From NCBI GenBank assembly GCA_030435675.1, contig CM059621.1, positions 15,686,001 through 15,750,000 on the forward strand: a stretch of 64,000 nt of DNA. Direction: 5' to 3'. The DNA comes from Steinernema hermaphroditum. Taxonomy: Eukaryota > Nematoda > Chromadorea > Rhabditida > Steinernematidae. How positions within the stretch are numbered: position 1 is the first letter of the stretch; each line of letters begins with the position of its first letter. The notes under the pieces are model-generated. The model had not been told where the DNA came from, did no database searches, and saw only the letters and a list, made by a program, of their open reading frames with translations. This document shows positions 22,670-34,068 of the stretch, piece after piece. Made by a program: the position numbers and the translations under genes.

Positions 22670-23513
22670 ATGAGGTAAGGACTGGATTTTGTTTGTTGTC
22701 CATTTGCTGTCGGTTTTCACCGAGATCCTTGCTTTCCCCCTGGCCGATAGTAATCCTCTTCTTTCAGCAACAACCTTCGAGTCCAAAAGCGTTTAGCGGC
22801 CGCCGTCTTGAAGTGCGGAAAACGCAAGGTGTGGTTAGACCCCAATGAAGTCGAAACGATTGCGAATGCCAACTCGCGCCAGAATATCCGGCGCCTCGTC
22901 AGCGATGGTCTGGTTCTGAAGAAGCCGACCGCTGTCCACTCCCGTTACCGTGCCCGCGTGATGATGGAGGCTCGTCGCAAGGTAGTTCTATAAACACCTC
23001 CGACCGATTCTATTCTGTTTGGTTCCAGGGTCGCCATATGGGTACTGGTAACCGCCGGGGTACGCGCAACGCTCGCATGCCCGAGAAGGTGATCTGGATT
23101 CACCGTATGCGCGTACTGCGCCATTTGCTGAAGAAGTACCGCGAAGCCAAGAAGATCGACAAGCACCTGTAAGTGCTAGAATCAGATTCGTGCGTCCCAA
23201 ACCCGACTGGTTGTGATGTGACGCGGCCTAGAGGGTTGTCATGGCGCAGAATTACCATTCCCTATGCAATTCTGCATTGTCATGGCTGCACACTGATTCT
23301 ATTCATTTCAGTTACCACGAGCTGTACCTCCGCGCCAAGGGTAATGCGTTCAAGAACAAGCGCAACCTCCTCGAATTCATCTTCAAGAAGAAGGCCGAAA
23401 ATCTCCGCGCGCAGCAGCTCGCCGAGCAAGCAGATGCCCGTCGCCAGAAGAACAGGGAAGCCCGTAAGCGCAGAGAAGAGCGCATTACTGCAAAGCGCAC
23501 CCAGGTCGCATAG
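22670..23513 (+). CDS. rpl-19: 60S ribosomal protein L19 (eL19)
   Basis: Structural protein of the large ribosomal subunit. Exons: 22670-22674 (ATGAG only), 22768-22981, 23029-23168 and 23312-23513, giving 186 aa, slightly shorter than the usual 196-198 because the C-terminal tail is shorter. Family wording is unmistakable: [78 protein letters not shown], then [19 protein letters not shown] and a long basic helix. A first exon with only five coding bases is common in ribosomal protein genes. It is divergent from cdk-1; codon use is strongly biased to C-ending codons, as expected for high expression. Confidence 0.97.
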
Positions 23514-24048
23514 ATTTTGTTGTTTTAACATATAAATTGTTTTTGTTGATTTGTGCTGTTGCCTGCTGTCAGGGTATTTGGCGGAGTGCGGTTACTAGTG
23601 CTCTTTGGATGATTTCTCTCTGGTTATGCTTCAATTGGGCCGCGAATGTGTCTGAATCTAGTCTGTATCGAGGATGAAAGATGTCTGCCTGCTGCATAGC
23701 GGTAGACAGTGCAGAGTTTATTGACAGACGATCTAGTATAGTGTCTGGTAGATGGTGTTCGGCTTGCAGACTTGAATCGGCCCATTTCAACGGTTTGCTG
23801 TGGAAGTCGGGTGGAGAGCGGTTGTACGGAGATGCGCTGTCGGTGTTGTGCCGATCTGGTTACGGAAACTCTCTCATTCTTGTGTTCTTCGTGGTCCGTT
23901 TTTCTTCTTCATTTGAGCTTTTCTTTCTGTTGTGGCAACAAGGTGTGGGTGCATTATGGACAGTGGACTGGAACTACAGAATCAGAAAAAAACAAATTAT
24001 ATTTGTGTGAATAAAAATTTTTTCACTGAGGTAAGGAAGGGTCTACTA
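23514..24048. other. convergent spacer rpl-19/phosphotransferase
   Basis: No gene is seen. The stretch 23560-23780 is again rich in TGTCT/AGACA words (for example near 23680, 23704, 23725 and 23741). A pattern of alternating T-rich and A-rich runs follows at 23880-24020. Confidence 0.5.
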
Positions 24049-25520
24049 CTATTGTTCCGGCTTCTTCAGTGTGAAGCAGTAAATCTTCAGATCTGCACAG
24101 AATTGGTGTGTGATCTTCGTGCAGAAAACGATCAAGCTGATACAAGCGTAGACCTGAAAAGAGTCCCACATTGATCATATAAGTTATTCTTTACCTACCG
24201 TAGCCAAAACGAGCACAATATACTCATCGAAGAGCACATCGTAATAGTAGTTGAACACCATGACCAGGGGTCCTAAATAGATCCAGTCCCAGAGGACAAG
24301 TTCACTGCGGCTCATGTGGGCAATGATGATACGGTTCGATGCTTTCGCGGCGACTGCTCCGAAGCACAGGCAGAAGAGGGTGATGTTCTCGTCATAGAGC
24401 GTCGACTTGCTGTAGATCATGCAAAAGGGGAGAATGACGGCGATTATAGGAATAAGAGGGGAAAGTATCGATGTGCCCTAAAGCGAAGATGAAGACCGAG
24501 CAGCTTCGGACGTTGTTACCGCGACTGTTGAGCCGTTTTTTCCAGCTCCTTCAGTGAGAATTACAGTAGCGTAACGATCTATTTGCCACAACCATATCAA
24601 GATGCTCGCCAGCACCACAATGTACTTCAGTTGTAGTCCTAGAATCTGCAAACGGACTCTTTAGTAATGCAATGACCTAAAGTGGCATACTTCGATGGCC
24701 CATATGGAAGGTCCAAAAAGCGTAGTGATGAGCATGACAAAGATTACGACCATTTGGGCCTCTGTCACATCGAACCTAAGACAAGAAGTGTATACATTGT
24801 ATACATTTCGAGAATTGTGTTCTCACCTGGCGAATCTAAGCTTTCCGGTACAGTAGGTGGACCAGTGGGCGCAGTAGAAGACGGCGTTCGAGAGGGCGGT
24901 GATAGTCAGCACTGCATAACGGCTGTCGCCGAGCTGTAGAGCGTAGCAGATATTGAGGGTGACGAACACTAAAATGCGGTAGGAACGAACGTTCCTTTGG
25001 ACGATCCTACCTTGGGAAACAGAATCACAGCCGTGGTCAAATAGCTCTCCTAGGGGCGAAGAGGACCCAGTGCGACGGGCTTGTTTTCCATCGGTGGCAT
25101 CCAGGGTCTGGTACAGAAACAGTCCTAATCCTGCTTGGAAATATGCCCAGGCCGGAGCCTACAAAAGCGATTGGCTGTGATGAAGACAGCGATGCTCACC
25201 TCTTCTGTGGCCGAATAGCAAAACTGAGACAAGATGAGTACTGTGATCAGATTGATAAGGAAACCGGTTAGGGTTATAAGATTCGGAGCCAGCCACAAGG
25301 GGTACAGTAAGACGACCTTGTCCCAGAATCTACAAGAATGATTTCAATTCTTAAATACGGCTTCCTCCTACCTTTTCATGCATAATTCGTCGAGCCACGA
25401 CGTATCCACCGCCGAGTACTTGTGCTGGCCTAGCCGTTTCAACTGCTCTGGCGACAGTTGACAGTCGCTTTCGACGTACTTTCCCCATATGCCCCAAAAG
25501 CGATTGGAAACAGCACACAT
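24049..25520 (-). CDS. choline/ethanolamine phosphotransferase, copy A
   Basis: Transfers phosphocholine or phosphoethanolamine from the CDP-alcohol to diacylglycerol, the last step of the Kennedy pathway, in ER/Golgi membranes. Exons: 25520-25372, 25329-25200, 25158-25011, 24968-24827, 24775-24691, 24645-24520, 24477-24199 and 24153-24049, giving 387 aa. Family phrases: LSPEQLKRLGQHKYSA, LAPNLITLTGF, the CDP-alcohol phosphotransferase motif DG(x2)AR(x8)G(x3)D(x3)D, here DGKQAR..GELFDHGCD, then FYCAHWSTY, GKNGSTVA|GTSILSP and FDEYIVLVLA. Several long hydrophobic segments fit a multi-pass protein. The ATG sits directly at a TTTACAG acceptor, so an upstream exon or trans-splicing at the ATG is possible. 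A near-identical copy lies 3.66 kb upstream. Confidence 0.92.
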
Positions 25521-26866
25521 CTGTAAACAGAAATAAAATTTGATAGTTGAGTTGAATATTATAGTTGAAGTTATAGTTGTTATAGTTGAATTGAATACAG
25601 ACACGCTCGATGTTTTCCCTAGACGCTGCGCTGCAAATGTCTGGCAAACACGCCTAACAAAATCAAGAACGAAAAGAGAGGTACCGTCAGAGACAAGGAG
25701 AGTTTGTTTGTACAAATAGAGACACAACACAAACGTCTATACATTAACTGTACATGGTTTGTGCCACCATCTACCACTGATAACGGACTCGCAATTTCCT
25801 ACAACTCAACATCTAAAGACACCCGCAGTGAGTTCAGCCATCCGTTAAAGCGCGACAACCTGTCCTAAAAGCGCCAAGAACAAATGAAGCAAGATGTTCG
25901 ATGTTCGCCGAAATTTGCATTGCAGGGCAGCCTTGCGAACATCATGAATAAGAACAACAGCACAGGCACTTGTCCATTCATTGAGAAGGTGACCGAAAGA
26001 AGCGCACAAGCAGGAGAAGGAGTTGGACGAGGCACTAGGGCCGTCGAGAAGCTACGGATAACGCAGGAATCATCAAGAAGGACAGCGCGAAAGAAGTCGG
26101 TATCCGTCAAAGACGCTGCAAAATGTCTGTCTAGAAAAGATGTCTACAAAAGACAACAAAACAGGAATGTCGTTGTCAGACCACAAGTCTACGTGGGTGG
26201 TCTGCACGTTCTCTCTGACTGCCTTCTGTCTAAACACAGAAATTACCGACTTTCGTCGCAAATAAACACAGAATACAAAAAGTACCGGTAATTTCTGCGT
26301 TTAGACAGGTTCAGACAGGCTTGTATACCCACTCGATCTCTTCCCCGATTCATGCCTATGCTCTTCGCCGATTCGTGCACCATCTCTTCTCTGTCTTATC
26401 CTATGTGCTGCCATGCTCATCGCTGACTCATAACAAACGGCAGATCAAGGACAAAACGGCTTACCGTAATACCCAGTTGCCATGCCAGCAAAAGACCCCT
26501 TTGACAGATCCTAGAGATATAGAGTTCGAGTTATAGTATATCCGTGTTTTATCTTATGCCCGGTCCATACCTCGACCTATCACCAGTCCATGACCTATCA
26601 CTCATCCCATCCACGATTCGTGTTGCAGAGTTTGGAACAGCTTGGATTTTCCTTGCCCCATCCCTAATCATAGCAACGCGCGGACCACAAAGCGCTCGGG
26701 CATTGTACGGTGCAGATAGCGCACCTGCACCTCCCTGAATGCTCTAGGTTTTTACGCGATAAAAAACACTAATAGCACTTATCTCACTATAGAGAGTACA
26801 AAGATCTGCAAAACCGCATCCTAACATCCAATAGCAATCTACTCGTCGACTCATCGCCGGTCCCAT
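25521..26866. other. spacer between the two phosphotransferase copies, GTCT/AGAC-rich
   Basis: No gene is supported. The parts 25590-25760 and 26100-26320 are rich in AGACA/TGTCT words, and 25600-25680 is related to the cdk-1/rpl-19 spacer. Short direct and inverted words recur (CGGTAATTTCTG near 26286 against CAGAAATTACCG near 26238). A plus-strand frame at 25884-26291 has no recognisable features. Confidence 0.45.
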
Positions 26867-27443
26867 CATTCCAGAGATTAGGGTAAAAAAGCGCACACGG
26901 GAAAAAAGCGCACACGGGAAAAAAGCGCACACCGGAAACGGGATAAGGCAGCTTTGCATTGGTGTATAGACAGCATTAGTCTGTAAATCTCGGCGAAGTT
27001 AGTGTGCACTGAAGATTGTGAATACAGACAGAGTAAGATTTTTGTCTAGACAAAGCTGGAAGCAAGAGGTTCTGCAGGTTGCTCAATGCAGACAGCTTGA
27101 AACCTCTTGTAGACCTTGTGTGTATCTTTAGTAGGATACTAGGACATCAGCGAAGCTGTCAAGACAGCAGGGCTCGCCCTTCGGGCTCGCGTAAAATCAA
27201 TAGGCATAGTCCTAAGCCGGAGCCTAAGCCAAGCCGGGGTTTGCTTAGGATAAGCCGGGGTTTGTCTAGGTCAAGCCTGGATGTTAGGTCATGCGCAAAA
27301 ATGAATACGGGGCTCGCTTCGTTCGCCCGCAGCTTAAATTTCCAGATTGTGAACTAATTGGATGTGCGCTTTTTTCCCGTGTGCGCTTTTTTCCCGTGTG
27401 CGCTTTTTTCCCGTGTGCGCTTTTTTCCTGTTACCATTCCAGA
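26867..27443. mobile_element. foldback-like element with tandem-repeat inverted ends
   Basis: At about 26885-26936 the unit GAAAAAAGCGCACACGG occurs about three times in tandem; at about 27363-27428 the reverse-complement unit GTGCGCTTTTTTCCC occurs about four times. The two ends are therefore inverted repeats made of tandem units, the organisation of foldback elements. CATTCCAGA is found just outside both ends in the same orientation (26867-26875 and 27435-27443) and may be a target-site duplication. The interior (about 430 bp) has no transposase; it holds a short repeated motif (AAGCCGGGGTTTG twice, near 27231 and 27253) and GTCTAGAC at about 27046. Confidence 0.65.
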
Positions 27444-27714
27444 CAGTGTCGGGGCTCTACCTCGGCGCTCCCGCACTTCTGGAGGCAGGCTATAAAAGCC
27501 CGCGCGTGACAGACCGGAGGCAGGTCAGTGCTGACCCGAGGGGGTGAGAAGTAGGAGGAGATCGGCGACGGGTGACAAAGGAAACGAAAACGCCTTTCTG
27601 TCACGGTGCATTGTGAGCAGTGGACCTACAGAGTGAGAAGAAAACAAATTATATTTGTGTAAATAACAATGTTTTCATTTCATTTCTGTGATAAGGAAGG
27701 GTCACTTGGTTAAA
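27444..27714. other. spacer downstream of phosphotransferase copy B
   Basis: No gene is seen. The part from about 27610 on resembles the stretch downstream of copy A near 23935-24048 (GTGGAC, AAACAAATTATATTTGTGT, AAGGAAGGGTC), so the duplication includes about 100 bp of 3' flank. Confidence 0.6.
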
Positions 27715-29186
27715 CTACTGTTCCCGCTTCCTCAATGTGAAGCAGTAGATCTTCAGATCTGCACAGAATTGGTGTGTGATCTTCGTGCAGAAAACGATCA
27801 AGCTGATACAAGCGTAGACCTGAAAAGAGTCCCACATTGATCATATAAGTTGTTCTTTACCTACCATAGCCAAAACGAGCACAATATACTCATCGAAGAG
27901 CACATCGTAATAGTGGTTGAACACCATGACCAGGGGTCCCAAGTAGATCCAGTCCCAGAGGATAAGTTCACTGCGGCTCATGTGGGCAATGATGATACGG
28001 TTCGATGCTTTCGCGGCGACTGCTCCGAAGCACAGGCAGAAGAGGGTGATGTTCTCGTCATAGAGCGTCGACTTGCTGTAGATCATGCAAAAGGGGAGAA
28101 TGACGGCGATTATAGGAATAAGAGGAGAAAGTATCGATGTGTCCTGAAACGAAGATGAAGGCCGAGCTACTTCGGGCTTTCTTACGGCGACTGTTGAACC
28201 GTTTTTGCCCACTCCTCCGGTGAAGATGACCGCGGCATAACCAGCGATTTGCCATAAACACATCAAGATGCTCGCCAGCACCACAATGTACTTCAGTTGT
28301 AGTCCTAGAATCTGCAAACGGACTCTTTAGTAATGCAATGACCTAAAGTGGCATACTTCGCTGGCCCATATGGAAGGTCCAAAAAGCGCAGTGATGAGCA
28401 TGACAGAGATTGCGATCATTTGGGCCTCTGTCACATCGAACCTAAGACAAGAAGTGTATACATTGTATACATTTCGAGAATTGTGTTCTCACCTGGCGAA
28501 TCTAAGCTTTCCGGTACAGTAGGTGGACCAGTGGGCGCAGTAGAAGACGGCGTTCGAGAGGGCGGTGATAGTCAGCACTGCATAACGGCTGTCGCCGAGC
28601 TGTAGAGCGTAGCAGATATTGAGGGTGACGAACACTAAAATGCGGTAGGAACGAACGTTCTTTTGGACGATCCTACCTTGGGAAACAGAATCACAGCCGT
28701 GGTCAAATAGCTCTCCTAGGGGCGAAGAGGACCCAGTGCGACGGGCTTGTTTTCCATCGGTGGCATCCAGGGTCTGGTACAGAAACAGTCCTAATCCTGC
28801 TTGGAAATATGCCCAGGCCGGAGCCTACAAAAGCGATTGGCTGTGATGAAGACAGCGATGCTCACCTCTTCTGTGGCCGAATAGCAAAACTGAGACAAGA
28901 TGAGTACTGTGATCAGATTGATAAGGAAACCGGTTAGGGTTATAAGATTCGGAGCCAGCCACAAGGGGTACAGGAAGACGACCTTGTCCCAGAATCTACA
29001 AGAATGATTTCAATTCTTAAATACGGCTTCCTCCTACCTTTTCATGCATAATTCGTCGAGCCACGACGTATCCACCGCCGAGTACTTGTGCTGGCCTAGC
29101 CGTTTCAACTGCTCTGGTGACAGTTGACAGTCGCTTTCGACGTACTTTCCCCATATGCCCCAAAAGCGATTGGAGACAGCACACAT
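27715..29186 (-). CDS. choline/ethanolamine phosphotransferase, copy B
   Basis: Tandem paralogue of copy A with the same eight exons: 29186-29038, 28995-28866, 28824-28677, 28634-28493, 28441-28357, 28311-28186, 28143-27865 and 27819-27715, again 387 aa. The catalytic motif DG(x2)AR(x8)G(x3)D(x3)D is intact. Even introns are nearly identical to copy A (for example the 42-44 nt introns after exons 2, 3 and 4), so the duplication or a later conversion is recent. Most differences cluster in exon 6 and its 3' intron: copy B reads ASILMCLWQIAGYAAVIFTG and GVGKNGS, closer to the animal CEPT consensus than copy A (LTEGAGKNGS), and DTSILSP instead of GTSILSP. Both look functional. Confidence 0.92.
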
Positions 29187-30954
29187 CTGTAAACACAAAT
29201 AAACAAAAACTGAATATGTTTGAGTTGGGAGTTACCCTTTGTAGATTACTGAGCCTCCGGGAATCCTGCGTCCGATGTCTGTTTTTGGGAGCCATCGGGT
29301 GATGTCTTCCTCGTGGGAACGGTTTGCTTTATGATTATTCAACACAAAGCGATGCAAAAAAATGAGTCATATGGCCGCAGTACGTCAATCTACTTGCATT
29401 GCAAAGAAAAACACCTTTTTAAAAGCAGTCTTCTGAACTAAGGACGTCCTTTAGACAAGAAGCCAATTGACGATTGTTATGGTTCGGACGCTAAGCGCGA
29501 AGTGGAAGGCGATTATCGCTATAAAGCATTATTGATCGTTTCGCAGGGGTCATCCCACCAAACGGTCACACCTCTATGTGTGGATGACGCATTCCTCGTG
29601 TGCATGGATAGTTTGTGCATGACCCACGCATTCCAAATGTTTTGGCGACGTTAGAGGTCCATGAGTAAACAATGCCCCGCACCAATTGTTCATTATCACA
29701 CATCATTGGAGTGAGTCCGACTTCGGCGATCATGCCTTCCACTTGCGTAGCACAAGCAGGCTCAAATCAATTCAAAGACATCACAAAATCAATATGGAGT
29801 TGACGCATTTGGTTGTGAATGGCTGGGCCAGTTTGGAAAAAAAGAAGAACGGACTTCTTGGCGCTTTGGAACGCTTGGATCAACGCCATTGAAGGCATTA
29901 GATACCTTTCGTTGATCATCTACATGTGTGAATGAATCCTGTGAACGGCTCGAACGAAAATGCATCCAGTTCGCTGCATAAGAAGTGGAAGGTTGACAAG
30001 CGATTCGAATCTGGCAGTGTTGGTACGCTCCAATGAAATTCTATCGGTGACCAGTGAACATGTAGACAGAGTAATTATCCTCGGTCAATAGTTCAAAAGT
30101 CTTCAGAAAAACATAAGTAGTACACAAAGTCCGGTAAAAGACCGTGCATGCCAGACGCCGAAAACCAACCTGATGCGAAATCTGACTCGAACCAATTCTG
30201 GAATCGGGACAATTTGTGGCTTCGAAGCAACTGTGTTCGAGATCCTAAGACTCTAGGTCACCGTCCAGGCAGATATCTTAGGCATCTGAAGCTGTCCTCA
30301 ACGAGAGCTTGAAAATCATCTTTATAAACAAAGCAGCAGTGCCTGTCAGGTGCAGAAAACCAACCTGAAATCTGACTTGAGCCAACTCGAATCGATTCAG
30401 TTAGGTCGATATGAAAAAAAATTTTGGCTGAAATTCGTCCGCCGATGCTATAGGGGATCAGATAAACGATACAAATTCATTTTTTGGTCACATCAGTACA
30501 TCATCTGCAAACGGATCATTAGTACAACTGGTGGTACTTCAGTCCGACTTTGATGCCCTGACCACTAATCGAAGCGCTGTTGTTCAGTCAATTTATCTGG
30601 AGATCAGCATCACCAAAAGGAGTTCATCGCGGTACCCTTAAGTTTAAGCGCCCTTTCATAGGCGACTCCACAAAACAACACTCCGAAATTGTCATAAGAC
30701 CGAGTTAAGCGATTCTTGGTCTGACCTTTTAGTGGAATAAGCTGCCCAAAACATGGTATAAACAGTGAGTAGAGATGCTTGTCGTTTGTCAAAAGTGCGA
30801 ATTTGCGGGTGTTTATGTGAAGGCAAGTGGGTATATAGGCACATCCAGCTAACGTCGTTCAATCCTTGCTATAGGAGCCAAAGTATAACAAGGCAGTCTA
30901 ATTCTGTATCTTGCTTAGAATCCTTTCCCCAATACTTTTTTCAGATAATTGAAG
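29187..30954. other. intergenic DNA, no gene recognised
   Basis: About 1.8 kb without a supportable gene. Upstream of copy B the similarity to copy A stops within about 20 bp of the ATG. Two imperfect repeats of about 50 bp occur near 30150-30200 and 30345-30400 (GCAGAAAACCAACCTGA, AAATCTGACT(C/T)GA). A frame near 29790-29890 has coding-like composition but nothing recognisable. Confidence 0.5.
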
Positions 30955-33251
30955 ATGCATCTTGAATCATGCGGACTGGTCGTAGCGCTCCTCATATTAT
31001 CAGGTAACAACATAGAGAGTGGCAAAAGAAGGGGCATCTAGACAGAAGTCTGAAATGTAATTTTCGAGTCGGAAGACGAAAGAATCCGACGGTCGCACAT
31101 GTCTGAGTTTCTGAGTGGCATTTCTAGTGGCACTTGTACTAGATCTCTGTCTCAGCGCCCTTTTGGGGAACCCTGCATATAAAATGAGACAGTCTTCCCA
31201 TGCCAAGAGATATATCGCTCCGAATGGACAAAAAGTCGTTCTCCTGCCCTTTTCCACACTGTATGTGAATTCATTATTTTGTGACCTGCTCCTTATCAGA
31301 ATCCGAGCGCAGACAATAGCGGCAAAAAATCCTGTCCCATAGACCGGGACTTTGATGTCCATCTGTCTAGACAGACACTGCAAAATATGGAAATTATATC
31401 TCCAAGCAGACCTAAGCGAAATCGGTCACTTTTGCACTGCTTGACACTGACCCAAGCAACAAAAACGACTCGCATTATCTGTGTTTAGTGTTTGTCTAAC
31501 AGACAGACACAGAAGTCCCTTTCTGTGAGTTGGTGGATTATTTCAAGACACTCTGGTGTGATTCTCGAAGCGGAGTCTTTCTTCCTGCTACTGTCCAACC
31601 GGATACTTTAAGAGCGTATTTTTGGCACTCAACTTGGGCAAAGAGTAGCACAGAGTCTGTGCTACTCCGGCCCGTTGTCCAAAACTGGTGCTTAGAACAG
31701 CCTGTCTGTGCCACAGACAGGCTGTTCTAAGCACCAGTTTTGGACAACGGGCCGGAAGCAACCTAAGTCGGCAGCATTTCACATTGCAAAACTCGATAGA
31801 AAATTTATCCACCTTCCGCCGATTACAGTTGCATAGAAGGGGTGAAAAATGGGTCCTTTGCGACCGGCCTACTTTCGTTCTCATTGAAAATAATCCAAAA
31901 TATTTCAGTCCCATATGTCACGGTGCGAAAAGACGTCAAATTCTCTACTGAATGAGTAAATTCTCAGGAGGAAACGGGCTTCTTCGAGCTTTCATTACCA
32001 GTCTTTCCGTTTTTGATCACTGATTGTGACAGTCTTTACATCAAAGAGCAGATTTCTTGAATGACTCCGAGTATAGGAACTGCTTTTAGCGTCTCCTATC
32101 TCTGCTAAAGACTACCTCCGCCCATGTTACTTCACCGATTGGTCCGTATATCGCGAAGGCGACTTCAAATTCGCTCCGGAAGACTACCTTCCCGGCCTCT
32201 GCACTCACATAGTCTTCGGTTTCGGTTGGATCAATTTCCACTCGTTTGCCGCAGCACCTATGAATCCCAGCGATCTTGGTGACAACGGAACATATGCCAG
32301 AGTGAACAAGCTCAAGCAATCCGATCCTGGCCTCAAAACGATCTTATCGTTTGGCGGAGCCTATTTTCCCGTCGAAGTCTTTAGACGACTGGCCTCGGGC
32401 CGCCACAATCGGCAGAAGTTTATAGGCTCTGCCGTCGAGTGGGTGGAGAAGCACGGTTTCGACGGAATCGCAATCGACTGGAAGTTCCCAGAGGCCGAAG
32501 ACAAGACCAACTTTGTAAGCCTTGTCAAGGAGCTGAAGGAAGCCGTCAAAAAGGCTCGAAAAGAGCAGCTTCTGGTCTCCGTATCTCTTTCGGCCGATAT
32601 CAGCGTGAGCGAAGCTGGATACGACCTCGCCGAATTGGGAAAGTCAGTTCGGAATATGGAGATTCGGGATGAATGAACTGAATTTAGACAAGTCGACTTT
32701 GCTTTGCTCCTTGCCTACAACTTCCATGGCACGTGGAACCAGACCGGTCTTAACGCGCCACTCTGTGCAAAGAAAGGCGACCCAAAGAGCGTCGAATTCT
32801 CAGCCTTCCACGTGGCAAAAAGTGGCTTTCCAAGGAAGAAGATCATCATCGGAGTCGACGCGCAGGGACGTGGATGGACCCTTGCCGATCCGTCGAAGAG
32901 GGAGGTCGGAGCGCCAGCTTCTGGAAGGACAAAGTCTCGAGGCGCCTACTACGAAATCTGTCATCTTCTAAAACAAGGAGCCAAGCGCCATTGGGACGAT
33001 CTGTCCAAGACGCCCTATCTGGTCAAGGGGAACCAGTGGTTCAGCTATGACGATGAACAGTCGATTGGTGCCAAGGTAGAAGTACACACACTAGATGGTT
33101 GACTTGACGGCAAAGATTGTAGATTGACTTTGTTATCGAGCACGGCTTCGGAGGTGCCTTCACGTGGTCTCTTGATTTCGACGATTTTAAAGGAAAGTGC
33201 AACGGAAAGAAGTACCCTCTACTCAGCGTCATCGCCAAGAAGTTGAAGTGA
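30955..33251 (+). CDS. chitinase-like protein (GH18), catalytic residues lost
   Basis: Secreted GH18-fold protein that should bind but not cleave chitin or another glycan. Exons: 30955-31003 (signal peptide), 32090-32642, 32688-33075 and 33123-33251, giving 372 aa. The N-terminus, MHLESCGLVVALLILS, is hydrophobic. The chitinase core is clear (RPCYFTDWSVYREG, GLCTHIVFGFGWI, LSFGGAYFP, GGAFTWSLDFDDF). In the catalytic strand, however, the family DGIDLDWE reads DGIAIDWK, so the middle Asp and the proton-donor Glu are replaced by Ala and Lys, and the MAYDFHG strand reads LAYNFHG. There is no linker or CBM14 domain: it ends soon after the last barrel strand. Linking the signal exon across a 1.1-kb intron is my inference from the matching phase and cassette structure of the neighbours. 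Confidence 0.8.
31643..31756. repeat. two adjacent palindromes in the intron of the chitinase-like gene
   Basis: 31666-31756 is a 91-bp palindrome: 45-bp arms, fully complementary, around the single base at 31711, starting TCCGGCCCGTTGTCC. Directly before it, 31643-31667 is a second palindrome with 12-bp arms around 31655 (GAGTAGCACAGA and its complement). The arms include the AGACAGG and TGTCTG words that are enriched in this part of the window. Such a perfect hairpin must be young or maintained. Confidence 0.9.
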
Positions 33252-34068
33252 AAGAGTCATGTGACAATGACTAAGTAAATGCTCTGGAATGCTCATAAAT
33301 GCTCATATCTCTTGAAATTTCGAGTTTAACAGTTTAAAGTACAACAACAACCAGTAAACTTCCAAAATTCGCCGTTTTAAATTTGTGATATTCTTAGCTA
33401 TCAAACGCGTTTTTAGACGTTCATCAACACATTCACGTTATCACCCAGGATACACTAAAGGATAACCGTCCTTTTGTGCCCTTCTGTGCGATAAAAGTTC
33501 GGCTCAACTATTGTTTTTGTCGCTGTATCACAGGATCGAACCGTTCGATTACGACGTTTCGGCTGTTACCTGACTGAAGAAGTGGCTTTGAGCAAACATA
33601 AAAAGACATTTCCATGTATCGAAAGTGCAATGTAGAGTTGTTTGTCATAGAAACGAGACGGTTATATAACCGACCCATCCAGTCAGTCTATCATCAGATC
33701 CTCCTCTGGACGTTCGTCTTCCATTAAGAGGGTGTTCTATCATCTAGTCTTCGCTTGTATCTAATCCAAAATGGTGTCTGTCGTCTAAAATTGATCATGT
33801 TCCAATTGAGCATTGGATCAGGTCCCACCTTCTCTAACAGGAGAAACTTGGGATCTGTATCGCTTAGTCTAAAGAGAATCTTCGACGAAGCTATATTTGA
33901 TAATAATTTACCGGAAATTCTTCAAAAACGGCTAGTGTATTAATCGTAGCCATCCCATCTAGTCGGCTCTCATCTTTTTTAACAGTCGTGGTATGGAGTG
34001 GTACATAATGAACGCGTTTTCGTCGCTTATTGACAATTTCAAAAATGACTATTTTTAGACCACTTGAA
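33252..34068. promoter_or_regulatory. 5' region of chitinase 2
   Basis: The palindromic TATA-type element GGTTATATAACC lies at 33660-33671 (core TTATATAA 33662-33669), about 400 bp before the ATG. The same core stands upstream of chitinase 3 and the four CBM14 genes. Since TATA boxes act about 30 bp from transcription start, a 5'UTR of roughly 370 nt or a 5'UTR intron ending at TTTTTAG (34058) is implied. No other gene is seen. Confidence 0.5.

Noticed and set aside
26885..26936. Short regular repeats as a CRISPR array
   Set aside because: The units are directly adjacent without spacers, and the genome is eukaryotic; they are tandem repeats at an element end.
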